Positions 54,015-62,956 are shown, counted from the first letter of the stretch. The stretch: 64,000 nt of DNA from Terrabacter tumescens (GCF_014646815.1 NZ_BMNZ01000004.1:88437-152436), one strand, 5' to 3'. A program made the numbers and translations. The notes: generated by a model not told the origin, from the letters alone.

Positions 54015-54093
54015 CGTCGAGAGGCCACGTCCGGCCCTCTCGCAACCGTCGAGAGGCCACGTGTAGGCCCTGGGCACCGTCGAGAGGCCACGT
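54015..54093 (+). repeat. Three tandem family C elements
   Basis: CGTCGAGAGGCCACGT begins at 54015, 54047 and 54078, a period of 31-32 bp, between nadC and the LuxR-type gene. The same unit is inverted in the hairpin at 25651-25714 and single at 25205. Confidence 0.85.
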
Positions 54094-54125
54094 GTAACCC
54101 TTCGATCGTCGGTGGCCGGGCCGCC

Positions 54126-54142
54126 GGCAGGCGTAGCCTGCC
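54126..54142 (+). promoter_or_regulatory. Inverted repeat over a -10 box upstream of the LuxR-type gene
   Basis: GGCAGGC-GTA-GCCTGCC is a perfect 7-bp inverted repeat that contains a TAGCCT -10 box at 54134-54139. A bound protein here would cover the promoter; self-control by the downstream regulator is possible. Confidence 0.5.
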
Positions 54143-54157
54143 AGCGAGGAGGGTGCC

Positions 54158-55786
54158 GTGGGCGTCGTCGACGAGCTGGTCCGCGCGAGAGCCGAGTTCG
54201 AGCGCGGCGAGTGGGCCGCGGCTCTCGAGCGGTGGTCCCTCCTCGACCCGGACGGCCTGACGGCCGCCGACCTCGAGTCCGCCGGGTCCGCGGCACAGCT
54301 GCTCGGCCGCCCCGACGACGCGGTCGACCGCTACGAGCGCGCCTTCGAGGCCAACCTCGCCGCGGGTGACGTCGCCAGGGCGGTCCGGTGCGCGTTCCAC
54401 CTGTCGATGGTGCTGCGGATGAGGAGCGACCACGCGGCGGCCTCCGGCTGGCTCGCGCGAGGCGAACGGCTCGCAGCGGACCTGCCCGACGGCAGCCTCG
54501 ACGCGGGCTACCTCACCTTCTCGCGGATGTTCGAGCACCTCGGACGGGGCGACTTCGTCGCGGCCCGGGACTGCGCCGAGCGGGCCACCGAGGCGGCGCG
54601 CCGGCACGGTGACCCTGGGCTGCTCGCGGTCGGGCTCTGCGCGCAGGGCCGCATGGCGATCTACGGCGGCCAGATCCCCACCGGCGTCTCGCTGCTCGAC
54701 GAGTCGATGCTCGAGGCGACGAGCCGCACACTCGAGCCGGTCCTGCTCGGCAACGTCTACTGCACCGCCGTCGAGGGCTGCCAGGAGGTGTCCGACCTGC
54801 GCCGGGTCGAGGAGTGGACGCAGGTGCTGCAGCGCTGGTGCGAGGAGCAGCCGGGCCTCGTCACGTTCACCGGACAGTGCGCCCTGCACCGCGGCCAGGT
54901 GATGGTGGCCCGGGGTGCGTGGGACGAGGCCGTGGAGGAGCTGACGGCGGCCATCGACCGCTACCGGCTGGCCGGGGCCCTGCCGGCGGTCGGGCTGGCG
55001 GCGTGCGAGCTCGGCGACCTCCACCGTCTGCGGGGCGACAGGGACCGCGCCGACGCCGCCTACGAGACGAGCGCCGAGCACGGCTTCGACCCGCAGCCGG
55101 GGTCGGCGCTGCTGTGGCTGGCCCGCGGCTCGCAGGCCGCCGCGCTCGGCGCGGTCCGGCGGCTGCTCGTCGAGACGCGCACGGCGGTGGCCCGCACCCG
55201 GGTGCTGCCGGGCGCTGTCGTGGTGCTCCTCGCGGCCGGCGACGTGGAGGCCGCACGCACCTGCGCGGGCGAGCTGGACGAGCACGCCCGGTCGTTCGGC
55301 TCCGAGGTGCTCGCGGCGCGGGCGGCGTATGCGTGGGGCCTCGTCGAGCTCGCGGCTGACGACCCAGCCGGCGCGCTGCCCTACCTGCGGCGGGCGCAGC
55401 AGGGCTGGATGCGACTCGACGTGCCCTACGACGCCGCGCTCGCCCAGGCCGCGACCGGGCGCGCGCTCCTCGCCCTCGGTGACGCCGAGTCCGGTCGGCG
55501 CGCGCTGGCGTCGGCACGCCAGGTCTTCGTGACCGTCGGAGCGCGGCCCGACGTCGAGGCGGTCGACCGGGCGGTCGGACCGCCGTCGCGCCCGGCAGGT
55601 CTGAGCGAGAGGGAGATCGAGGTGCTCCGGCTCGTGGCCGCCGGCCAGAGCAACGCGCAGATCGCGTCCGGGCTCGTGCTGAGCGACCGCACCGTGGCCC
55701 GGCACCTCAGCAACATCTTCGGCAAGCTCGGTGTCGGCAGCCGCACGGCCGCGGCTGCCTTCGCCTTCGAGCACGACCTGCTGTGA
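54158..55786 (+). CDS. LuxR-type regulator with TPR-like repeats
   Basis: 542 residues. The first ~470 form helical TPR-like repeats (for example DLESAGSAAQLLGRPDDAVDRYERAFEAN) without a P-loop; the last ~65 are a LuxR/FixJ HTH (LSEREIEVLRLVAAGQSNAQIASGLVLSDRTVARHLSNIFGKLGV, the conserved core). It looks like a LAL/MalT-type regulator that has lost its ATPase part. GAGGAGG precedes the GTG. The convergent flavin monooxygenase gene is a possible target, as this pairing recurs in actinobacteria, but no direct evidence is visible. Confidence 0.85.
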   Translation: MGVVDELVRARAEFERGEWAAALERWSLLDPDGLTAADLESAGSAAQLLGRPDDAVDRYERAFEANLAAGDVARAVRCAFHLSMVLRMRSDHAAASGWLARGERLAADLPDGSLDAGYLTFSRMFEHLGRGDFVAARDCAERATEAARRHGDPGLLAVGLCAQGRMAIYGGQIPTGVSLLDESMLEATSRTLEPVLLGNVYCTAVEGCQEVSDLRRVEEWTQVLQRWCEEQPGLVTFTGQCALHRGQVMVARGAWDEAVEELTAAIDRYRLAGALPAVGLAACELGDLHRLRGDRDRADAAYETSAEHGFDPQPGSALLWLARGSQAAALGAVRRLLVETRTAVARTRVLPGAVVVLLAAGDVEAARTCAGELDEHARSFGSEVLAARAAYAWGLVELAADDPAGALPYLRRAQQGWMRLDVPYDAALAQAATGRALLALGDAESGRRALASARQVFVTVGARPDVEAVDRAVGPPSRPAGLSEREIEVLRLVAAGQSNAQIASGLVLSDRTVARHLSNIFGKLGVGSRTAAAAFAFEHDLL

Positions 55787-55819
55787 CGTCCTGGTGTCGC
55801 GACCGGCTGTGACCGCGCG

Positions 55820-56923
55820 TCAGGCCGGGGCCGGGTGCGCTGTCCTGGCGGCGCTGCGCTTGAGGACGTGCTGCGCGACGTGGGCGGCGTCGCGCCCGAC
55901 GCCCGGAAGCACCATCGAGGCGAACGCGTACTGGAAGGCGAGGCCGCAGAAGTAGAGGCCCGGCACGTCGCTGGAGACGCCCCGGAACTCCCGGGGCCAG
56001 CCGTCCTCGCCGATGACCGGGAGGTCGACCCAGTCGAAGCGCTGCGCGAAGCCGGTTGCCCAGACGACGTTGGCGACGTCGACGACTGTGCCGTCGTCGA
56101 GGGTGGGGCGACCGTCGGTGACGCCGACGACGCGTTGCGTCCGGCGCTCGACGCCGCGCGCCGCGAGGTCCTCCCGCTTGACGCGCAGCATCGGTCCACC
56201 GTGGTGACGGATCTCGCCCATCATCTTGCGCCCCATGGGAGTTCGCCGCGTCAGCACGTGCCGCCATGCGAAGAGCAAGACGGGGAAGACGACGTGGACG
56301 GCCTTGGTGTCCCACCGCACCGGGGGCTGCCCGCAGTCGCGGCCGGCCAGCACCGTCGGACGGGACTGCCCCAGCTCGTAGGCGATGTCGCACCCGGAGT
56401 GCGAGGCGCCGACGACGAGGACCGGCCCCTCCCGCAGCTGGCTCGGCCGGCGGTACTCGCTCGAGTGCAGCTGCAGGATCGACGGGTCGAGGTCCGCCGC
56501 GAACGCCGGCACGTGGGGTGACCGCCCGAAGGTGCCCGTCGCGACGACCACGTTGTGGCACGCGATGTCGCCCGTGTCCGTCGTGACGACGAAGCCGTCC
56601 CCGTCGGCGGTCGCTGCGAGACGCTCCACGCGCACGCCGAGGCGGACGGGGAGGTCGAAGCGGACGGCATACGACTGCAGGTATGCCGCGACGTCGTCCT
56701 TGCCGGGGAACGACCTCGGGTCGCCCGGGAAGTCGAGGCCCGGCAGCCCGTCGTGGCGGGCGGGGGAGTAGAGGCGGAGCGAGTCGTACTGCTGGCGCCA
56801 GCCATCGCCGACGGCCTGGTTGCGCTCGAGCACCACGCACTCGTGGCCGCGGCTGACGAGCTCGCGCGCCGTGGCGAGGCCCGCCTGGCCTGCGCCGATG
56901 ATGACGGTCTCGATGGTCTCCAT
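55820..56923 (-). CDS. Flavin-containing monooxygenase-like NAD(P)/FAD oxidoreductase
   Basis: 367 residues. IETVIIGAGQAGLATAREL (about 3-21) is the FAD fold; VLVVGASHSGCDIAYEL near residue 170 is the NAD(P) fold with the GxSxxG form of flavin monooxygenases; WATGF near residue 310 is the ATG motif. The protein lacks the long insertions of Baeyer-Villiger enzymes. Excellent ribosome-binding site GGGAGGACACC. Convergent to the LuxR-type gene with a 33-bp gap. Substrate unknown. Confidence 0.85.
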   Translation of the reverse strand: METIETVIIGAGQAGLATARELVSRGHECVVLERNQAVGDGWRQQYDSLRLYSPARHDGLPGLDFPGDPRSFPGKDDVAAYLQSYAVRFDLPVRLGVRVERLAATADGDGFVVTTDTGDIACHNVVVATGTFGRSPHVPAFAADLDPSILQLHSSEYRRPSQLREGPVLVVGASHSGCDIAYELGQSRPTVLAGRDCGQPPVRWDTKAVHVVFPVLLFAWRHVLTRRTPMGRKMMGEIRHHGGPMLRVKREDLAARGVERRTQRVVGVTDGRPTLDDGTVVDVANVVWATGFAQRFDWVDLPVIGEDGWPREFRGVSSDVPGLYFCGLAFQYAFASMVLPGVGRDAAHVAQHVLKRSAARTAHPAPA

Positions 56924-57133
56924 GGTGTCCTCCCGTGGTCCGCTGCCGATGTCGTGCTGCAACGGTAGGGAGCCGGGAGGGCGCGCCGCCTCGGTCGGGA
57001 TGCCCATCTGGGTCGACCCGCGGGTGGGTCGAAATGACCACGACAGGCCACTCCGCGGGTTGCGGGTCGATCCGCGCGGCGCACCGGCCGGTCGGTGCAG
57101 CAACCCACGGAGGGGCCACGCACCCGCGGAGCG

Positions 57134-57823
57134 TCAGTAGCGGCGGTGCCAGAGGTTGACGGCGTAGTCGACGCCGGTGGCGTCCGGGTGCTCGGCGAGG
57201 ATGAGGTCGGCGTGCTCAGGCGCGAACTCGATGGCGACGACGGCCTCGAAGTCCTCGCGCGAGTCGAAGTCCCAGCGGATGTCGAGCCGCTCGCGCTCCC
57301 ACCCCTGCCGCTGCCAGAAGCGCTCGACGGCACGAGGGTCGTAGGAGGGCAGCGCCCGCCGGAACCACTGGCCGAACGTCGACCGCGTCGCGTCGTTGTC
57401 GATGACGAACGCCGCACCGCCCGGACGCATGACGCGCTCGAGCTCTACCAGCCCCGGCTCGCAGCCCGGCCCGAAGAAGTACGCCCACCGCGCATGCGCC
57501 ACGTCGAAGGACTCGTCGGGCACCCCGATCGCGGCCGCGCCCTCCTCACGGACCGAGACGGACGGCATACGCGAGATGCGTTGTGCCGCAATGGCGGCCA
57601 GCGGCGGGTGCGGCTCGACACCGACGACCGACCGCGCGTCGGCAGCGAAGTACGGCAGGTGGTAGCCGGTGCCGCACCCGACGTCGAGGACGTCGCGGCC
57701 CGACCAGTCCAGCACCGCGCGCATCGCGTCCTCGATGACGTGGGCGCGGTCGACGCCGCGGTTCTCGACCTCGTAGACGTCGGGCGTCTCCCAGATGTTG
57801 GGGGACGGGATGATCTCGCTCAT
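57134..57823 (-). CDS. Class I SAM-dependent methyltransferase
   Basis: 229 residues. VLDVGCGTGYHLPYF (about 45-59) is SAM motif I; VVGVEPHP is the acidic-loop strand, FDVAHARWAYFFGPG motif II and RVMRPGGAAFVIDND motif III. A methyltransferase-11-type protein with unknown acceptor. It starts seven bases after the Cys-rich gene on the same strand (GTGAGGCGACG as ribosome-binding site), so the two form an operon. The 210-bp gap downstream of the monooxygenase start holds nothing clear. Confidence 0.85.
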   Translation of the reverse strand: MSEIIPSPNIWETPDVYEVENRGVDRAHVIEDAMRAVLDWSGRDVLDVGCGTGYHLPYFAADARSVVGVEPHPPLAAIAAQRISRMPSVSVREEGAAAIGVPDESFDVAHARWAYFFGPGCEPGLVELERVMRPGGAAFVIDNDATRSTFGQWFRRALPSYDPRAVERFWQRQGWERERLDIRWDFDSREDFEAVVAIEFAPEHADLILAEHPDATGVDYAVNLWHRRY

Positions 57824-57830
57824 CGTCGCC

Positions 57831-58631
57831 TCACCGGCCCCGCTGGGCCTCGATGGTGGCGGGGTGCACGAGCAGCGGCAGGAGCTTGCGCACGCCGCGC
57901 GCGCGGACCGCCTTGACCTGGGCCAGGTGCGCCTCGGCGCGGATCGCCAGCTCCGCGTAGGCGAGCGGCCCCATGAGCTCGGTGAGCTCCGGGGCGTTGG
58001 AGCGGTAGACGGGCTCGCGCCCGACGTGCGCCTCGGAGTTGCCCGAGCAGTACCAGTCGAGGTCGTGGCCGCCGGGACCCCAGCCGCGCCGGTCGTACTC
58101 GGTGATCGTCACCTCGAGGTAGCTGGTGTCGTCGGGCAGCTCGACGGTGCGGAACGTGCGGCGGATCGGCAGCTGCCAGCAGACGTCGGGCTTGAGGGTG
58201 TGCGGCTCGACCCCGGTGAGGACGGCATGCTGGTGGAGGGCGCAGCCGGCGCCGGCGGGGAAGCCGGGGCGGTTGAGGAAGATGCAGGCGCCGTCGACGA
58301 CCTTCGTCTTGCGCGCGCCGTCCTCCTTCTCGGTCCAGTCGTCCTTGCTGCCGGTGGCGCGGCCGACGGAGTGGTACTCCCACTCGTCCTCGCCGAGCTC
58401 CTCGACGGCCTTCTCGACGCGCTTCCAGTCGTCCTTCTCGGTGAAGTGCGCGCCGAGCGTGCAGCAGCCGTCGTCGGGTCGGCCGGCGTAGATGCCCTTG
58501 CAGCCGCTGCCGAAGATGCACGTCCAGCTGCTCGTCAGCCACGTGAGGTCGCACCGGTAGCGCTGGTTCGCGTCGGCGGGGTCGGTGAACTCGACCCAGA
58601 CGCGGGGGAGGTCCAGAGGTGCTTCAGCCAC
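57831..58631 (-). CDS. Cysteine-rich conserved protein, possible metal cluster protein
   Basis: 266 residues; not recognised with certainty. The N-terminal part has Cys27, Cys38, Cys44 and the pair Cys56-Cys57 ([18 protein letters not shown], then DDGCC), and more occur later ([33 protein letters not shown]). This spacing with a CC pair is reminiscent of YkgJ/DUF3109-type putative zinc or iron-sulfur proteins. No signal peptide. A TAGGGT box six bases before the GTG suggests leaderless transcription. Cotranscribed with the methyltransferase. Confidence 0.7.
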   Translation of the reverse strand: MAEAPLDLPRVWVEFTDPADANQRYRCDLTWLTSSWTCIFGSGCKGIYAGRPDDGCCTLGAHFTEKDDWKRVEKAVEELGEDEWEYHSVGRATGSKDDWTEKEDGARKTKVVDGACIFLNRPGFPAGAGCALHQHAVLTGVEPHTLKPDVCWQLPIRRTFRTVELPDDTSYLEVTITEYDRRGWGPGGHDLDWYCSGNSEAHVGREPVYRSNAPELTELMGPLAYAELAIRAEAHLAQVKAVRARGVRKLLPLLVHPATIEAQRGR

Positions 58632-58637
58632 CGGCTC

Positions 58638-58643
58638 ACCCTA
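58638..58643 (-). promoter_or_regulatory. -10 box TAGGGT, leaderless promoter of the Cys-rich gene
   Basis: On the minus strand TAGGGT ends six bases before the GTG at 58631. The rest of the 261-bp gap to the ankyrin gene shows repeated CACGTCGT words, an octamer copy at 58725 and a good ribosome-binding site for the ankyrin gene. Confidence 0.5.
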
Positions 58644-58892
58644 TGCCGCCGACGTTTCCACCGCGCTCGCGACGCCCACGTCGTGGGCACGTCGTCCACG
58701 TCGTGGTCCGGGAGGACTGCCTGCGTATGCCGGGTGCTTCCGTCGGCGCCCACGCCGGCGTAGCGTGGCGGTGGCGTCCAGGTCGCCTCCGGTGCGCGGG
58801 AAGGGGCTCAGCCCTCCTGGGAGAGAACGGCATGCGGTCCGACCTCCTTTCGGCCCGACCAGCGCACGCGGGCACGACGAGAGGAGGCCGCC

Positions 58893-60197
58893 ATGGCCCT
58901 GTCCCTGCCCGCCGACCCCGACCTCAAGCACCTGCGCCGCGCTGCGCGACGCCTCCAGCGCGCGGTCCGCTCCGGCGACCCCGGAGCGCTCGAGCAGGTG
59001 TCGCTGCACCATCCCGAGGGCCCTCCCGGGGACCGGAGGCTCTTCGCGCTCTCGGACGCCCAGCTCGTCGTCGCCCGGACGTACGGCTTCCCGAGCTGGC
59101 CGAGGCTGCTCGCCCACCTCCGCGCATCGCAGGACCTGTCGCGCGACATGGCTGCCCTCGACCCGGTCGGGGATGTCGAATTCCCTGCAGCACAGGCTGA
59201 TCGGGCTTCGCTGGTGGCTGCCCTGGCCTGCCTGACGTACACGGGGCGTGACGAGCCCGCCCGCTGGGCGCGGGCCGAGCAGCTGCTCGACGAGGAGCCC
59301 GGCCTCGTCGACCGTGACGTCGCCGTCGCGGCCGCCGTGGGTGACGTCGGCGCCCTGCGGGGGCACCTCGCGGCCGATCCCGCGACGGCGACGCGCGAGG
59401 CGGGCCCGTTCCGCTGGTCGCCGCTGCTCTACGTCGTCTACTCCCGCGTCCCGCAACGGGACCCGCTCGGTGCGGCGCGGACGTTGCTCGACGCCGGTGC
59501 CGACCCCGACAGCGGCTACCTGTGGCACGGCCTCGCGACGCCCTTCACCGCCCTCACCGGCGTCTTCGGCGAGGGCGAGGGCGGGCGTGGTCGTCAGCCG
59601 AGGCACCCGGACTGGCAGGGGCTCGCGGAGCTGCTTCTCGACCGCGGGGCCGACCCCAACGACCGCCAGACGCTCTACAACCGGATGTTCAACCGCGACG
59701 ACAGCCACCTCGAGCTGCTCCTCGAGCACGGCCTCGGCCGGCCGGCCTCCGAGGTCTGGACCCGCCGGACCGGAACGGCGGGTGAGACCGTCGACGAGAT
59801 GATCGACCGTCAGCTGCGCTGGGCCGTGTCGCACGGGTTCGACGCCCGGCTCGACCTGTTCGCCCGCTACGGCCTCGACGGGCGGGAGCGCGATCCCGGC
59901 GCCTGGGCCGGGTCGCCCACCGAGCTCCCGCCGATCCACCGGGCCTCCACCCCCGACGCCGTCCGCTCGGCCGTGGCCGCAGGGGCGGACGTCGAGGCCC
60001 GCCACGACGGGCGCACGGCCCTGCACCAGGCGGCGTTCCTCGGGGACGTCGAGCTCGTCGAGGCGCTGCTGGGGGCCGGCGCGGACCCGGAGGCGCGCGA
60101 CGACACGCACCGGACCCGACCCCTCGAGTGGGCCCGATGGGCACGTGCCCGGGAGGTCGAGCAGGTGCTCGCTCAGTTCACCACCACGGACGGCTGA
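58893..60197 (+). CDS. Ankyrin repeat protein
   Basis: 434 residues. The first ~95 are a helical region common in actinobacterial ankyrin proteins (LKHLRRAARRLQRAVRSGDPG, ARTYGFPSWPRLLAHL). Ankyrin units follow, for example AARTLLDAGADPDSG, LAELLLDRGADPNDRQT, LELLLEHGLG and the best pair RTALHQAAFLGDVELVEALLGAGADPEARD near the C-terminus. GAGAGGAGG before the ATG. A protein-interaction scaffold of unknown partner; no secretion signal. Confidence 0.85.
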   Translation: MALSLPADPDLKHLRRAARRLQRAVRSGDPGALEQVSLHHPEGPPGDRRLFALSDAQLVVARTYGFPSWPRLLAHLRASQDLSRDMAALDPVGDVEFPAAQADRASLVAALACLTYTGRDEPARWARAEQLLDEEPGLVDRDVAVAAAVGDVGALRGHLAADPATATREAGPFRWSPLLYVVYSRVPQRDPLGAARTLLDAGADPDSGYLWHGLATPFTALTGVFGEGEGGRGRQPRHPDWQGLAELLLDRGADPNDRQTLYNRMFNRDDSHLELLLEHGLGRPASEVWTRRTGTAGETVDEMIDRQLRWAVSHGFDARLDLFARYGLDGRERDPGAWAGSPTELPPIHRASTPDAVRSAVAAGADVEARHDGRTALHQAAFLGDVELVEALLGAGADPEARDDTHRTRPLEWARWARAREVEQVLAQFTTTDG

Positions 60198-60215
60198 CCG
60201 GCGGCCGCCGTCGTC

Positions 60216-60245
60216 CAAGGCAGATCAAGGCAGGTCAAAGCACAT
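60216..60245. repeat. 10-bp triple direct repeat after the ankyrin gene
   Basis: CAAGGCAGAT, CAAGGCAGGT and CAAAGCACAT follow head to tail, just before the hairpin at 60256. Confidence 0.7.
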
Positions 60246-60255
60246 CAGGGGAGGT

Positions 60256-60282
60256 CCGGGCCGGCCGTGGCGGCCGGCCCGG
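60256..60282. terminator. Bidirectional terminator hairpin
   Basis: CCGGGCCGGCC and GGCCGGCCCGG pair over 11 bp around GTGGC, between the convergent ankyrin and SPW genes. Confidence 0.75.
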
Positions 60283-60295
60283 GTTCCGCACCCCG

Positions 60296-60655
60296 TCAGT
60301 GCGACGTGGCGGTGCCGTCGCGGTGGTGCATGCGGGTGACCTGGAGGTCAGCGGCGCCGACGAGGAACGTGACGGCACCGACGATCCAGGCCGTCCACGC
60401 CATCGGTCGGGTGCTGCTGAACCCCATGACCCACGGCGCGACGATGAACGCCACGCCGATGAGGGCCGTGAAGCCCTCGAGGGGGATGAGGTCGGGCCGG
60501 ACGAGCTCCGCGATCGCCGCCAGCGCCGCGATGGCGCCGAGGACGATCATCGTCGTCGTGGCCCGGGTGGTGGTTGTCGTCCAGATCGGCGACAACGCCG
60601 CATAGATGCCGGCGATCAGAGGCAGTGCATCTTGCGGATGCGTCCATCGGTTCAT
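60296..60655 (-). CDS. SPW repeat membrane protein
   Basis: 119 residues, four hydrophobic segments. The family name motif appears in modified form as LSPIW in the first repeat and VAPWVMGFSS in the second. WTHPQDALPLIAGIYAALSPIW at the N-terminus and WTAWIVGAVTFLVGAADL at the C-terminus complete two copies of the unit. Role unknown. GAGGGT precedes the ATG. Confidence 0.85.
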   Translation of the reverse strand: MNRWTHPQDALPLIAGIYAALSPIWTTTTTRATTTMIVLGAIAALAAIAELVRPDLIPLEGFTALIGVAFIVAPWVMGFSSTRPMAWTAWIVGAVTFLVGAADLQVTRMHHRDGTATSH

Positions 60656-60805
60656 GGTCGCGTCGACCCTCTTTCACACGGGTCCGTCGATCCTTCTGGC
60701 GGACCGGACATCTCGATTGTCGGACGCCGCTCGGCCACGGTCAACGGTCAGCCGTCGCCCTGCGCGCGTGCGCGCAGCCCGCGGCGGGCGGCATACGGTG
60801 TCCCC

Positions 60806-61420
60806 ATGACTGCGCACGACGTCGTGAGGGCGCGAGGCCGTCGACCGGGCGGGGTGGACACGCGCGCCGCGATCGTCGACGCGGCACGAAAGTCCTTTGC
60901 TGCCAAGGGATACGACAAGACGAGCATGCGTGGCATCGCCCGTGAGGCGGGTGTCGACCCGGCTCTGGTGCACCACTACTTCGACGGCAAGGCCGCGCTC
61001 TTCGCCGAGACGATGGCCGTGCCCGTCAACCCCGCCGAGCTCATCGAACGCGTCCTCGAAGGTGGTCGGGAGCGGCTCGGCTGGCGGCTCGTCGAGACCT
61101 TCCTGACCGTCTGGGAGCCGCCCGAGCGGCGCGAGGCCCTCGTCGCCCTCGTGCGCTCGGCGATGACGAGCGAGGAGGCGGCGCGGATGCTGCGCGAGTT
61201 CCTCGGGCGCGAGGTCTTCGGGCGCCTCGCAGCCTCGGCCGGCGCCGAGGACGCGCAGCTGCGCGGTGCGCTCGCGGCCTCGCAGATGATCGGCGTCGTC
61301 ATCGCGCGCTACGTCGTGCGGGTGCCCGGTTTGGCGGAGGCGACGCGCGCTGATCTCGTCGAGCGACTGGGTCCGGTCCTTCAGGGCTATCTGGTGGACG
61401 GACCGGTCACACCGGAGTAG
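60806..61420 (+). CDS. TetR family transcriptional regulator of the downstream ABC genes
   Basis: 204 residues. The HTH is at residues 17-65 (RAAIVDAARKSFAAKGYDKTSMRGIAREAGVDPALVHHYFDGKAALFAETM, key residues listed by position). The C-terminal domain resembles the TetR_C_17-like ligand domains (VNPAELIERVLEG). A TACGGT -10 box ends six bases before the ATG. The stop lies inside the promoter of the ABC ATPase gene, where a perfect palindrome probably is its operator. Confidence 0.9.
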   Translation: MTAHDVVRARGRRPGGVDTRAAIVDAARKSFAAKGYDKTSMRGIAREAGVDPALVHHYFDGKAALFAETMAVPVNPAELIERVLEGGRERLGWRLVETFLTVWEPPERREALVALVRSAMTSEEAARMLREFLGREVFGRLAASAGAEDAQLRGALAASQMIGVVIARYVVRVPGLAEATRADLVERLGPVLQGYLVDGPVTPE

Positions 61421-61438
61421 ATTTCATCACATGATGAA
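61418..61438 (+). promoter_or_regulatory. -10 box and TetR operator overlapping the ABC start codon
   Basis: TAGATT (61418-61423) ends seven bases before the ATG at 61431. TTCATCA-CA-TGATGAA (61423-61438) is a perfect inverted repeat spanning the predicted transcription start and the start codon. Confidence 0.65.
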
Positions 61439-62192
61439 TAACAGTGGGCCAGCGGTCGTCGTGAGCGGCCTGCAGGTCGTGCGGGGCAAGCACCGGGTCA
61501 TCCCGGGGATCGACCTCGAGATCCCCGGCGGCCAGGTCGTGGGACTGCTCGGTCCCTCGGGCTCGGGGAAGTCCACGCTCATGCGCTGCATCGTCGGGGT
61601 GCAGATCATCGAGTCCGGCACCGTCACCGTGCTCGGCCACCCTGCGGGCTCTCCGGTGCTGCGCGACCGCGTCGGCTACGTCACCCAGAGCCCCAGCGTC
61701 TACGCCGACCTCAGCGTCCGGGACAACGTGGCCTACTTCGGGCGCGCCATCGGGCTGCGCGGCGCCGAGCTGCGCGAGGCCGTCGACCGCACCCTCGCCG
61801 AGGTCGACCTCGTGACCTATGCGGAGCAGCTCGTGCAGGACCTCTCCGGTGGCCAGGAGTCCCGGGTCTCGCTCGCCGCCGCGCTCGTCGGCCGTCCCAG
61901 CCTGCTCGTCCTGGACGAGCCCACGGTCGGGCTCGACCCGGTGCTGCGGCGCGACCTTTGGGACCTGTTCCGCCACCTCGCCGACCGCGGCCACTCGCTC
62001 GTCGTCTCGAGCCACGTCATGGACGAGGCCACCCGCTGCGACCGGCTCGTGCTCCTGCGCGAGGGACGCGTCCTCGCCGACCTCACCCCGGCCGAGCTGC
62101 TCCAGCGCACCGGCGCGGTGGACGCCGACGCCGCCTTCCTCGCCCTCATCGACGCCGAGACCGCCAGGTCCGGGGGAAGGAGCACCTCGTGA
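61431..62192 (+). CDS. ABC transporter ATP-binding protein
   Basis: 253 residues. Walker A GPSGSGKST (about 41-49), Q-loop VTQSPSVYADLS, signature LSGGQESRVSLA, Walker B LLVLDEPTVGLDP and H-loop SSHVMDEA. The short signature and position before an ABC-2 permease match exporters of the DrrA/NatA type. The first codons overlap the TetR operator. The stop overlaps the permease GTG by four bases. The alternative second ATG (61434) is equally possible. Confidence 0.95.
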   Translation: MMNNSGPAVVVSGLQVVRGKHRVIPGIDLEIPGGQVVGLLGPSGSGKSTLMRCIVGVQIIESGTVTVLGHPAGSPVLRDRVGYVTQSPSVYADLSVRDNVAYFGRAIGLRGAELREAVDRTLAEVDLVTYAEQLVQDLSGGQESRVSLAAALVGRPSLLVLDEPTVGLDPVLRRDLWDLFRHLADRGHSLVVSSHVMDEATRCDRLVLLREGRVLADLTPAELLQRTGAVDADAAFLALIDAETARSGGRSTS

Positions 62193-62923
62193 ACGGCGCA
62201 CTGACCGTCGCCACCTCGGGCCGCGTGCTGCGCCAGGTCCGCACCGACCGCCGCACCATCGCCCTGATCATCGTCGTGCCCTGCGTGCTGCTCGGGCTGC
62301 TCGCCTGGATCTACGACGGCACGCCCGTCTTCGACGCCATCGGGCCGGCCCTGCTCGGCGTCTTCCCGATGGTCGTCATGTTCATCGTGACCTCCGTCTC
62401 GACCTTGCGCGAACGCCAGTCCGGCACCCTCGAGCGTCTCCTGACAACGCCGATGGGCAAGGGCGACTTCATGATGGGGTATGCCGCGGCGTTCGGTGCG
62501 CTCTCCACCGTGCAGGCCCTGATCGCAACGGGATTCGCAGTCTGGGTCTGTGGTCTCGACGTCGCCGGACCGCTGTGGCTGCTCGTCGTCGTCGCCGTCT
62601 TCGACGCCGTGCTCGGCACGGCTCTCGGGCTGCTCGCGAGCGGCTTCGCGCGCACCGAGTTCCAGGCGGTGCAGTTCATGCCGGCGTTCCTGCTGCCGCA
62701 GTTCCTGCTGTGCGGGCTGCTCGTCCCTCGCGACCAGATGCCCACCGTGCTCGAGTGGGTGAGCAACGTGCTGCCCCTGTCCTACGCCGTCGACGCGATG
62801 AAGGAGATCGCCGGCAATCCCGACCCCGTCACCGCGGTCCTGGGCGACCTCGGGATCGTCGCGGCCTTCATCGCCGGTGCCCTCGCCCTCGCCTCGCTCA
62901 CGTTGAGCCGCCGCTCCGCCTGA
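62189..62923 (+). CDS. ABC-2 type transporter permease
   Basis: 244 residues, six membrane helices. VTSVSTLRERQSGTLERLLTTPM (about 68-90) is the coupling-helix region of ABC-2 exporters; LLPQFLLCGLLVPRDQMP and LPLSYAVDAMKEI are the other conserved stretches. GTG overlaps the ATPase stop. Together with the ATPase it should form an efflux pump for a drug or lipid-like compound, induced when the TetR protein binds its ligand. Confidence 0.93.
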   Translation: MNGALTVATSGRVLRQVRTDRRTIALIIVVPCVLLGLLAWIYDGTPVFDAIGPALLGVFPMVVMFIVTSVSTLRERQSGTLERLLTTPMGKGDFMMGYAAAFGALSTVQALIATGFAVWVCGLDVAGPLWLLVVVAVFDAVLGTALGLLASGFARTEFQAVQFMPAFLLPQFLLCGLLVPRDQMPTVLEWVSNVLPLSYAVDAMKEIAGNPDPVTAVLGDLGIVAAFIAGALALASLTLSRRSA

Positions 62924-62956
62924 CGGCATACGGCCCCTCGGCCCCGCTCCACCCGA

